Assembly (NCBI RefSeq): GCF_050750585.1
Contig: NZ_JBOJLM010000002.1
Coordinates: 124,001-188,000 of the forward strand
Direction of reading: 5' to 3'
Length of the DNA stretch: 64,000 nt
From: Salinimicrobium sp050750585
GTDB lineage: Bacteria; Bacteroidota; Bacteroidia; Flavobacteriales; Flavobacteriaceae
This document shows, in pieces, positions 42,990 through 50,500 of the stretch. The notes under the pieces are model-generated. The model saw nothing but the letters and a program-made list of their open reading frames with translations, was not told where the DNA came from and made no database searches. The translations under genes were made by a program, and so were the position numbers. Within the stretch, counting starts at the first letter, position 1; each line of letters begins with the position of its first letter.

Positions 42990-43022
42990 AGACCTAACAG
43001 GTTTCAAAAACCTGTTAGGTCT
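42990..43022. repeat. Hairpin of the ACCTNACAGGT family (copy 3)
   Basis: AGACCTAACAGGTTT and AAACCTGTTAGGTCT, 15-base perfect arms; the same design as at 41103 and 41718, with A and T replacing the paired C/G near the middle of each arm. Confidence 0.8.
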
Positions 43023-43062
43023 GAAGCTTTAGATTCATGGAAAAAGATTGATTTCTATTTCC

Positions 43063-43265
43063 TTGACCCTGAAAGGGGCATATCTTCATAGCTATTAATC
43101 ACGAGACCGTTCGACCCCTACGGGGTTGCATATTTCCTGTTTTTATTTGTTCTATAAAGATTTGATTCCTTCGGGATTCTTACCTGGGTTACCCACAGAT
43201 TCAAGTAAACTACATCTTCAAATAAAAATCTTTTACCAGTTCGGTGAATTCCGGAGTTCTTGTTG
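43063..43265. repeat. Direct repeat 1 flanking the toxin-antitoxin genes
   Basis: This stretch is similar along its whole length to 43935-44140, with identical blocks such as ACCGTTCGACCCCTACGGGG and a 31-base identical block (43209-43239 against 44081-44111). It contains a remnant of the trmN6 3' end: on the minus strand 43257-43210 reads RTPEFTELVKDFYLKM and a stop. No intact gene lies in 42935-43266 beyond this and the hairpin at 42990. Confidence 0.85.
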
Positions 43266-43266
43266 G

Positions 43267-43575
43267 CTAAATATTCAGGAGCTTTTTTAATGTTTCAGGA
43301 TCCATTCTATTCTTGAAAAAAGTGATTAGCACAACACTATTTTTAATCTCATTTATTTTATAAAAGAGAGTCACGTTTGGATGAATGAGGATTTTGCGAA
43401 TGTGGGATTGGGGAAATATAACAGGGTGAAGAATCTTACCCGAAGTTATTTGAAAAAGATTTTCTTTTGTTAGGCTGTTAAAGTTTTGGATCTCCTTTGC
43501 TGTCCAGTATTTTTCAAGGCCCTCTAGTATTTCCAGATAGGTTATTCTGGCCATACGGGTCCAGAAAATCTCCAT
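43267..43575 (-). CDS. RelE/ParE-family toxin
   Basis: A 102-residue small basic protein fitting the RelE/ParE fold: MEIFWTRMARITYLEILEGLEKYW (helical hairpin), then strands with IRKILIHPNVTLFYKINEIKNSVVLITFFKNRMDP. The NRMDP end is typical of the Bacteroidota ParE-like branch. It would poison gyrase (ParE) or translation (RelE); the branch cannot be told. The gene follows the antitoxin gene with one base between. Its stop codon abuts the end of direct repeat 1. Confidence 0.78.
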   Translation of the reverse strand: MEIFWTRMARITYLEILEGLEKYWTAKEIQNFNSLTKENLFQITSGKILHPVIFPQSHIRKILIHPNVTLFYKINEIKNSVVLITFFKNRMDPETLKKLLNI

Positions 43576-43576
43576 A

Positions 43577-43813
43577 TTAAATGTTATATTTTTCCTTAAT
43601 CTCCCTCATAATATCTTCATGAGAATAGATTTTTCCTTCTTCAATATCTTTTAAACCCGCCTCAATAAAAAGTCGTTCAGTATCTGAAATTTCATAAGAA
43701 TCACCGGGATCTGATGTCTCATTTCTTATTTCCTGAAGTCGCCTGACGATATCTTCATCCTCAAGAGAAAGAAGCCATTCAATAAGTTTATATTTTTCAG
43801 CAGGTAAATCCAT
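43577..43813 (-). CDS. Antitoxin of the ParE-like toxin
   Basis: A 78-residue protein, MDLPAEKYKLIEWLLSLEDEDIVRRLQEIRNE, with a helical N-terminal segment and a C-terminal IEEGKIYSHEDIMREIKEKY that fits the toxin-wrapping region of antitoxins paired with RelE/ParE toxins in Bacteroidota. It precedes the toxin gene, the usual order, with near-overlap. The pair sits alone between two long direct repeats, so it looks like an inserted module. Confidence 0.78.
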   Translation of the reverse strand: MDLPAEKYKLIEWLLSLEDEDIVRRLQEIRNETSDPGDSYEISDTERLFIEAGLKDIEEGKIYSHEDIMREIKEKYNI

Positions 43814-43934
43814 CGATCTTGTTTAGAGAAATATAGTGATAAGATAAAGAAATTTGGTTAATTCTCGTTATGTATTATTTTACGTCTTTTGCCAGGATTA
43901 ATTTTTTAAGATCAGTAATATCTATATCTATTTT

Positions 43935-44140
43935 CATGACCCTGAAAGGATCATACCTTTATAGCTATAGTTCACGCGACCGTTCGACCCCTACGGGGTC
44001 GCATATGTCATGTTTTATTTTTTCTATAAAGATTTGATTCCCTCGGAAGTGAAACCGGGGTTATCCAAGGATTTAAAGTAACTACATCTTCAAATAAAAA
44101 TCTTTTACCAGATCTATATATTCGGGAGTGTATTGGTGCC
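43935..44140. repeat. Direct repeat 2, includes the present 3' end of trmN6
   Basis: About 200 bases similar to 43063-43265 in the same orientation. It covers the final codons of trmN6 (TPEYIDLVKDFYLKM, stop at 44082) and its downstream flank. The inside flank 43814-43934 shows no gene. Confidence 0.85.
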
Positions 44141-44813
44141 GGGCGGTTTCGATAATAAGCTCATCAACTTCTGGCTTACCTTCCAAAAATGACATTTCCA
44201 GCAGACTTCTTTTTACGGGAGAATCGGGAGTTCCTTTTACATGGGTTATGCGCTGCGGAAAAAGTCCGTGGTCAGCTGCCAGGTAGCGGAATTTTTCTTC
44301 TTCAGCATAAGGGATAATGACGCTGAATTTTCCCCTTTTTGAGAGGAGTAAAGACACACCTTCCAGAAGTTCTTCGAAAGGGAGTGCTTCTGCAAACCTT
44401 GCCTGGTCACGCTTTGCATCTCCTGAAGAATAATCGGCCGAATAAAATGGCGGATTTGAAATTATGAGTTCATACTTTTCCTCTTCTTCCATACCTTCTT
44501 CCTGCATCTCTTCTACAAACTCATCAAAGGCGGCGTGATAGCAAAAGAGTCGGTCGCCCCAGTCGCTGTTCTCAAAATTGTCAACTGCCTGCTCGTAGGC
44601 ATCTTCATCTATTTCGAGGGCATCAATGAGTTCAGCATTACTGCGCTGTGCTAACATCAAAGCTATGACTCCGGTGCCGGTGCCAATATCCAGAATAGAA
44701 AACGGATTATGCTCTAAAGAAGCCCAGGCTCCCAGCAGCACCCCATCGGTACCGATTTTCATCGCGCACTTATCTTGTTCTACATTAAATTGTTTAAAAC
44801 GGAAGCTTTTCAT
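44082..44813 (-). CDS. tRNA1(Val) (adenine(37)-N6)-methyltransferase-like protein
   Basis: A 243-residue SAM-dependent methyltransferase of the TrmN6/YfiC type, methylating A37 in tRNA-Val. SAM site: ILDIGTGTGVIALMLAQRSN; catalytic motif: YELIISNPPFYSADY (NPPF, as in N6-adenine methyltransferases). The N-terminal FRFKQFNVEQDKCAMKIGTDGVLLGAWA and C-terminal YTPEYIDLVKDFYLKM are as in the family. Its last 20 or so codons belong to the repeat that is duplicated on the far side of the toxin-antitoxin genes, so the tail may have been replaced during that insertion. Confidence 0.92.
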   Translation of the reverse strand: MKSFRFKQFNVEQDKCAMKIGTDGVLLGAWASLEHNPFSILDIGTGTGVIALMLAQRSNAELIDALEIDEDAYEQAVDNFENSDWGDRLFCYHAAFDEFVEEMQEEGMEEEEKYELIISNPPFYSADYSSGDAKRDQARFAEALPFEELLEGVSLLLSKRGKFSVIIPYAEEEKFRYLAADHGLFPQRITHVKGTPDSPVKRSLLEMSFLEGKPEVDELIIETARHQYTPEYIDLVKDFYLKM

Positions 44814-44977
44814 TGCTGATTATTAATTGGTGAGGCAAGATAAGCACCAAATTCCAATTGGTAAATGAAGCACCAAACATTAAATTCCAAAGAGAGGTAT
44901 GTGGCAAATTTTAAACACCAAATTCTAAAAAAAAGGTCGCGTCAAAGCACCGAATTCCAACGGTGAAATAAATTTAA

Positions 44978-45318
44978 TTATGATTTCTTAATAATGGCAG
45001 ATAATATTTTTCGCAGTTCCTCTGCTTCCCTGAAAATTCCTCTATCTCTGAATCTATGGATGGGTTTGAGGCTTTTAAAAGTTTTAACCAATAAGCAGAT
45101 TCTTTAGCTTCTTTTCTAGCAATTTTAAGTCGAAAAGAAAAATCTTTGTCCCCCAGTTTCTCATTAGCCTCAATGTAATTCGCACCTACAGATCCCGACG
45201 ATCTTATAAGTTGCTTTCCGTCTTCAATATTTGAAATTGTTTTTGGAAGCTTTGAAACCATTAATCTGCATTGTCTTGCAAATTCAAAAGTTCTTTCTTC
45301 CAGGTTATAAGGTTTCAT
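44978..45318 (-). pseudogene. Four-helix-bundle (S23/IVS-type) gene with C-terminal frameshift
   Basis: The reading frame from MKPYNLEERTFEFARQC to SEIEEF matches the four-helix-bundle family first known from 23S rRNA intervening sequences (SGSVGANYIEAN is its signature). After the T run at 45033-45036 (minus-strand TTTT) the frame continues into a non-family tail (SGKQRN...RNHN, stop at 44974). One additional T would restore E-F-F-R-E-A-E-E-L-R-K-I-L-S-A-I-I-K-K-S with a stop at 44978, the normal family ending. So this is a one-base deletion, or a sequencing error in a homopolymer, or a phase-variable tract. Without correction the protein from 45318 is 114 residues. Confidence 0.85.
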
Positions 45319-45330
45319 ACTTAAAGTTAG

Positions 45331-45350
45331 CAAAAAATGCCTTTTTTAGA
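45331..45350. repeat. Dispersed palindrome copy (CAAAAAATGCCTTTTTTAGA)
   Basis: An imperfect copy immediately upstream of the four-helix-bundle start, within the inverted-repeat islet. Confidence 0.5.
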
Positions 45351-45514
45351 ACCTTATTTTTTGCTCCAGATTGAATTGGAATTTTATTCTCTTTTGAATT
45401 TGATGCCTGGTATTCAAAATAATCCAGTTGAAATGCGGAATTTGAAAATTTTCAAAAGTTGAAATTTGGTGATTGAAATTTCCGGGTAATTGGAATTTGG
45501 TGCTTGGGTATTGA

Positions 45515-46039
45515 TTATAGATATAAATCAATAAGTCCCTCGGGCGTCTTAACGTAGATGGTTTTGTTTTTCTTATCCACCTTAACCAGGAATTGGTCAT
45601 TCATAGGGATGAGGATCTGTTTGCCGTCTTTTTCTATTTCAAAAAGGGCCTGGGTGGTGGTGTCATTGACTCCGGTGAGGGTGCCAACTGTGCCGTAAAT
45701 CTCATCTTCTACGGTAAAACCAATTACTTCGTGAAAATAGAATTGATCATCATCTAATTCCGGCAGAAGGTTGAGTGGCAGATAAAGGTCGCATTTCATA
45801 AGATCTTCTGCGTCCTCTTCAGAATCTACTTCTTCAAATTTTACCCGTAAGAGGTTGCTTTTTTGCAGCGAACTTCTTTCAATAAAAAATGGAACCAGGT
45901 TGTTGTCATATTCGACAAAAACTGATTCCATTTCTAAATAAGTTTCGGGTTCATCGGTATCGAGTTTAATCAATACCTCTCCCTTAAAACTGAATTTACT
46001 AACGATCCTGCCAAGATAGAAACACTCTTCTTTTGTCAT
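45515..46039 (-). CDS. rimM: Ribosome maturation factor RimM
   Basis: A 174-residue RimM, needed for maturation of the 16S rRNA 3' domain and binding of S19. The N-terminal barrel (YLGRIVSKFSFKGEVLIKLDTDEPETYLEMESVFVEY) and the C-terminal PRC barrel (QFYFHEVIGFTVEDEIYGTVGTLTGVNDTTTQALFEIEKDGKQILIPM) are both complete. It follows rpsP by 18 bases; rpsP-rimM is a conserved pair. Confidence 0.95.
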   Translation of the reverse strand: MTKEECFYLGRIVSKFSFKGEVLIKLDTDEPETYLEMESVFVEYDNNLVPFFIERSSLQKSNLLRVKFEEVDSEEDAEDLMKCDLYLPLNLLPELDDDQFYFHEVIGFTVEDEIYGTVGTLTGVNDTTTQALFEIEKDGKQILIPMNDQFLVKVDKKNKTIYVKTPEGLIDLYL

Positions 46040-46057
46040 AGCTCGTTAGAGAAAAAA

Positions 46058-46627
46058 TTAAGAACCTGCCTGGTCCTGTTTTTCTTCAGCATTCGCTTCA
46101 GCAGCAGTAGCATCATCTACTTCATTTGCAGCAGCAGCTTCCTGGTCTTCGGTGTTCTCCTCAACTTCAGGTTGTGCAGCGGCAGCAGCTTCGGCTTCGC
46201 GCTTGGCGTTAACTTCTTTTTCAGCCTCAAGAGCTTTAGCTTTAGCAGCTTCCTGCTCTTTGCTTAAGCCTTCTTTTTTAGCTTCAACTTTTCCTTCTTT
46301 TTCCGATACCCAAGCGTTGAATTTCTCCTCTGCTTGTTCTTCGGTCAAAGCTCCTTTTCTCACACCACCGGCAAGGTGATTTTTAAGAAGGATTCCTTTG
46401 TAAGAAAGGATAGCCCTTGCAGTATCTGTTGGCTGTGCACCATTCTGTAACCATTTTACAGAACTGTCAACATCAATGTCAATAGTTGCAGGGTTGGTAG
46501 TTGGATTGTAGATTCCCAATTTTTCAAGGAATTTACCATCTCTTTTTGCGCGTGAATCCGCAGCAACGATCCAGAAAAAAGGTTTACCTTTTTTACCGTG
46601 TCTTTGTAATCTAATCTTTACAGGCAT
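46058..46627 (-). CDS. rpsP: 30S ribosomal protein S16 with long acidic tail
   Basis: A 189-residue S16. The first about 80 residues are the ribosomal protein (MPVKIRLQRHGKKGKPFFWIVAADSRAKRDGKFLEKLGIYNP), followed by an extension rich in Ala, Glu and Lys that ends AEANAEEKQDQAGS. Such extensions are common in Bacteroidota S16 and are probably solvent-exposed. It is the first gene of the rpsP-rimM unit; a hairpin (GGGGTCGGGAACCCC on the minus strand, 46641-46655) lies in the leader. Confidence 0.96.
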   Translation of the reverse strand: MPVKIRLQRHGKKGKPFFWIVAADSRAKRDGKFLEKLGIYNPTTNPATIDIDVDSSVKWLQNGAQPTDTARAILSYKGILLKNHLAGGVRKGALTEEQAEEKFNAWVSEKEGKVEAKKEGLSKEQEAAKAKALEAEKEVNAKREAEAAAAAQPEVEENTEDQEAAAANEVDDATAAEANAEEKQDQAGS

Positions 46628-46673
46628 AAAAATTAATTTGTGGGGTTCCCGACCCCGGTTATTAATGAGGGGG

Positions 46674-46681
46674 CAAAGATA
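46674..46681 (-). promoter_or_regulatory. rpsP -7 promoter element
   Basis: Minus-strand TATCTTTG matches TAnnTTTG, 47 bases before the rpsP start codon; no TTG at the -33 distance. Confidence 0.5.
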
Positions 46682-46856
46682 CTATTATTTTTTCTTGTAT
46701 ATTAAGTGGTTAGTAAAAAATATATTTCCTGCTTCAAAGCGGCCACCTTTATTTATTTTCTACAAAGTTAAGGAGTGCTAAACCCTGTTAAACATTGGGT
46801 TACGTCAATAATTGTATCTTATATTAGGAGAGAAAGAAAAGTTGCTAACCCAAAAA

Positions 46857-47318
46857 ATGAAGAAGAAAATGAACACGACAAAAGACCTGGCGTCAAAACT
46901 CAATGAGCTGCTGGAAAAGAACTATGATTCTGAAAAAGGATTTCAAAAAGCAGCAGAAGATGTAAAGAGCCAAAGGCTGAAAGATTTTTTTGAAGCCAAA
47001 GCAAAAGAGCGATATGATTTTGGACATGAGTTAAAAACCGAAATCAAGAACCTGGGAGAGTCTCCTGATAAAGGAACCAGTGTTAGCGGTAAAGCCCACC
47101 ACGCCTGGATGGATTTAAAAGCAGCCTTTTCTTCAGACAATGAAGAGGCGATACTTGAAGAAACCGTGCGGGGAGAAAAAGTGGCTGTAGAAGATTACAA
47201 TAAGATCATTAAAGAAGACGGTTTTGCACCTTCTACGGCAAACCTGCTTATTAAACAGCGCAATGCTATAGAGCGCACTTTCAAACAGGTGAAAGACCTG
47301 GAGGAAACTTTTGATTAG
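46857..47318 (+). CDS. PA2169-family four-helix-bundle protein (DUF2383)
   Basis: A protein of about 153 residues of the DUF2383/PA2169 family, a ferritin-like helical bundle of unknown function, often stress-related. Features: DLASKLNELLEKNYDSEKGFQKAAEDVKSQRLKDFFEAKAKERYDFGHELKTEI and VRGEKVAVEDYNKIIKED, with regularly spaced Glu/His residues of a di-iron-like bundle. I place the start at the ATG at 46857 (MKKKMNTTK); another ATG lies at 46869 and a longer frame from 46812 is less likely. It has its own terminator. Confidence 0.85.
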   Translation: MKKKMNTTKDLASKLNELLEKNYDSEKGFQKAAEDVKSQRLKDFFEAKAKERYDFGHELKTEIKNLGESPDKGTSVSGKAHHAWMDLKAAFSSDNEEAILEETVRGEKVAVEDYNKIIKEDGFAPSTANLLIKQRNAIERTFKQVKDLEETFD

Positions 47319-47339
47319 TAAATTTTAGAATGTGAATAT

Positions 47340-47367
47340 AAAGCCCGGGCCAGTCCCGGGCTTTTTT
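47340..47367 (+). terminator. Terminator of the PA2169-type gene
   Basis: AAAGCCCGGG-CCAGT-CCCGGGCTTT followed by T; followed directly by a dispersed palindrome copy. Confidence 0.88.
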
Positions 47368-47372
47368 ATGTG

Positions 47373-47391
47373 TCAAAAATGCCATTTTTGG
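47373..47391. repeat. Dispersed palindrome copy (TCAAAAATGCCATTTTTGG)
   Basis: Lies after the terminator and extends outward as GTGTCAAAA ... TTTTGGCAC. The rest of 47392-47531 holds only the AT-rich leader of dnaE. Confidence 0.7.
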
Positions 47392-47531
47392 CACACCTCT
47401 TTCGTTAATAAATCCTGAAAACTTATCCTGAGAATACGTTCATTTATATTTACTTTTACCAATTCGAAATTTGCTTCAAACGCTTTGGTTGGTGCTAATA
47501 ATCAGCCTAAAAGCCTCTAAAATATTATTTT

Positions 47532-50500
47532 ATGTACCTTATTTTTGATACTGAAACCACGGGTCTTCCCAAGCGTTGGGACGCTCCTCTTACCGATAGT
47601 GATAACTGGCCGCGCTGTATACAAATCGCGTGGCAGTTGCACGATGATATGGGGCGGGTAGTTGAGCATCAGGATTATTTGGTGCAGCCCGAAGGATTTA
47701 ATATTCCCTATGATGCCGAAAAGGTACACGGGATCTCTACCGAGTTAGCTTTAGAACAGGGAGTGAGCCTACAGGAGGTGTTGGAGAAGTTCAACATAGC
47801 CCTTTCCCGCTCAAAATTTGTAGTGGGGCAAAATGTAGGTTTTGATGTGAATATTATGGGAGCCGAATTTCATCGGCTTCAAATGGAAAATACCTTGCAG
47901 CACCTGCCTGTGCTGGATACCTGTACCGAAGTAACTGCACAGTTGTGTTGTATTCCCGGTGGTAGGGGAGGGAAGTTTAAGCTCCCTACGTTGACCGAGC
48001 TGCACGAATTCCTTTTTCATGAGCCCTTTGCTGAAGCCCATAATGCGACTGCCGATGTGGAAGCAACCACCCGTTGTTTTCTTGAGCTTATCAGGAAGAG
48101 GATCTTTACTTCGGAAGAACTGGATGTAAAACCAGATTATTTCGAGAATTTTTCAGAAGAAAATCCGCAGCCAATTGAGCTAATCGGTTTAAAACACATC
48201 AACCTGAAGAAGGCTTCCGAAGAGATCAGGAAAAGGCTTCAGAAGAAAGAAGGAACTGAAATTTCTTCCGCAGAAATAGAGGAAAACCTTGAGAAGCTTG
48301 ATGAAGTTGCTTTTTCTCACCTTCATAACCACAGCCAGTTTTCCATTTTGCAGTCTACCATTAGCATTAAAGATCTTGTGAACGCCGCGGCAAAGCAAAA
48401 TATGCCGGCCGTAGCGCTGACAGATCATGCTAACATGATGGGTGCTTTTCACTTTGTAAAAGAAGTTGGCACTTTCAACAAAGGCGTAAAGGCTAAAAAT
48501 GCAGCCGCCGCCGAAAATAATGAGCCTGCCACAGCCCGCGAACTTAAAGCGATTGTGGGTTGTGAATTCTTTGTGTGTGAAAATCGCAAAGACAAGAGCC
48601 GAAAAGATAATGGTTACCAGGTAGTGTTGCTGGCCAAAAATAAAAAAGGGTATCACAACCTCGCGAAGATGTCTTCTATGGCTTATACCGAAGGTTTTTA
48701 CTACGTGCCGCGGATTGACAGGGAGGTGATACAGCAGTATAAGGAGGATATTATTGTTCTTACCGGAAACCTCTACGGGGAAGTTCCCGGGAAAATCCTG
48801 AATGTTGGTGAAAATCAGGCAGAAGAAGCGCTGCTTTGGTGGAAAGAACAATTTGGAGATGACCTGTATGTAGAGTTAATGCGCCATAATCAGGAAGATG
48901 AGAACAGGGTGAATCCTGTTTTGGTCGAGCTGGCTAAGAAACATGAGGTGAAGCTGGTGGCAACCAATAACACTTATTACTGTGAACAGGAGGATGCCAA
49001 TGCGCATGATATTTTGTTGTGTGTGAAGGATGGTGAAAAACAGGCTACGCCAATTGGCCGTGGCCGCGGTTATCGCTACGGGCTTCCCAATAACGAATAC
49101 TACTTTAAGAGCGGTGATGAAATGAAGTCGCTGTTTAAAGACCTGCCGGAAGCAATTTCAAATGTTCAGGAAGTTGTAGATAAAATTGAACCTTATGAGC
49201 TGGCACGGGATGTTTTACTGCCTGCGTTTACTATTCCTGAAGAATTTGTGGTGGCTGAAGATGCCATAGATGGAGGGAAGAGAGGTGAGAATGCTTACTT
49301 AAAGCACATCACCTTTGTTGGGGCAGAGAAGCGCTATGGCGAAATTACACCGTCAATTAAAGACCGGCTGGATTTTGAACTTTCGGTTATCGAGAATACA
49401 GGATACCCAGGGTACTTCCTTATCGTGGAAGACTTTATTCGGGAAGCACGTAACATGGATGTTTCGGTGGGGCCGGGACGGGGATCGGCGGCAGGTAGTG
49501 CGGTTGCCTATTGCCTGGGAATTACCAATATTGATCCTATTAAGTACGATCTGCTTTTTGAGAGATTCTTAAATCCCGATCGTGTGAGTATGCCCGATAT
49601 TGATATTGACTTTGATGATGAGGGTCGAAGCAGGGTTATGGATTATGTGATCAAGAAATACGGCGCCAACCAGGTGGCGCAGATCATTACCTATGGTACC
49701 ATGGCGGCGAAATCTTCTATTCGGGATACCGCGCGGGTACTAGACCTTCCTTTAAATGAAGCCGACAGGATTGCCAAGCTGATTCCCAACACCAAGCTCG
49801 CCAAGATCTTCGGAATGGACGAAAAGACCATTAGAAGTAGCTTTAGGAGTGAAGAGGTAGATAAGGTAAATGAGCTTCTTAATATTGCTGAAGGAGATGA
49901 CCTTGAGGCTCAAACAGTGAACCAGGCGAGGATTCTGGAAGGATCTGTTAGAAATACCGGGATCCATGCCTGCGGGGTGATCATTACACCAAGTGATATT
50001 ACCAACTTTGTGCCGGTTGCGGTTGCTAAAGATTCAGATCTTTATGTTACTCAATTTGACAACTCGGTTGTGGAAAGCGCCGGACTCCTAAAAATGGATT
50101 TCCTGGGGCTTAAAACCTTGACACTTATTAAGGACACGGTGAAGATCGTGAAGGGCAGACATGACATTGATCTTGATCCCGATAGTTTTCCGCTGGATGA
50201 TGAGAAGACTTATGAGTTATTCCAACGAGGGGAAACGGTAGGGATTTTTCAGTATGAATCTCCCGGAATGCAGAAGCACATGAAAGACCTCAAGCCCACG
50301 GTCTTTGATGACCTTATTGCGATGAACGCTCTTTACCGGCCGGGACCAATGGAATATATTCCCAGCTTTATCGCCCGGAAGCACGGCGATGAGGAAATCG
50401 TTTATGATTTGCCGGCGATGGAGGAATACCTTAAAGAAACCTACGGAATTACGGTATACCAGGAGCAGGTGATGTTGCTGTCGCAAAAGCTCGCCAGCTT

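Larger units (their letters stand above)
44844..45503. repeat. Islet bounded by 16-bp perfect inverted repeats
   Basis: GCACCAAATTCCAATT (44844-44859) and its exact reverse complement AATTGGAATTTGGTGC (45488-45503) enclose the four-helix-bundle gene. Further variants (CACCAAACATTAAATTCCAAA, split over 44870-44891; CACCAAATTCT; GCACCGAATTCCAA) and, on the right, GGAATTTG variants occur, so both flanks are arrays of short degenerate copies. The flanks (44814-44977 and 45319-45487) hold no other gene. Confidence 0.78.

Noticed and set aside
43063..43265. Repeat 1 beside the toxin gene as a CRISPR or IS remnant
   Set aside because: Only two copies exist, 0.9 kb apart, without spacers or a transposase; the content matches the trmN6 end instead.
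45346..45600. Minus-strand frame of 84 codons overlapping the rimM 3' end
   Set aside because: It consists of translated AATTCC/GGAATT repeats and antisense or out-of-frame rimM.
46058..46627. Long Ala/Glu tail of S16 as a fusion with another protein
   Set aside because: It is low-complexity, acidic and without a domain; extended S16 is normal in Bacteroidota.
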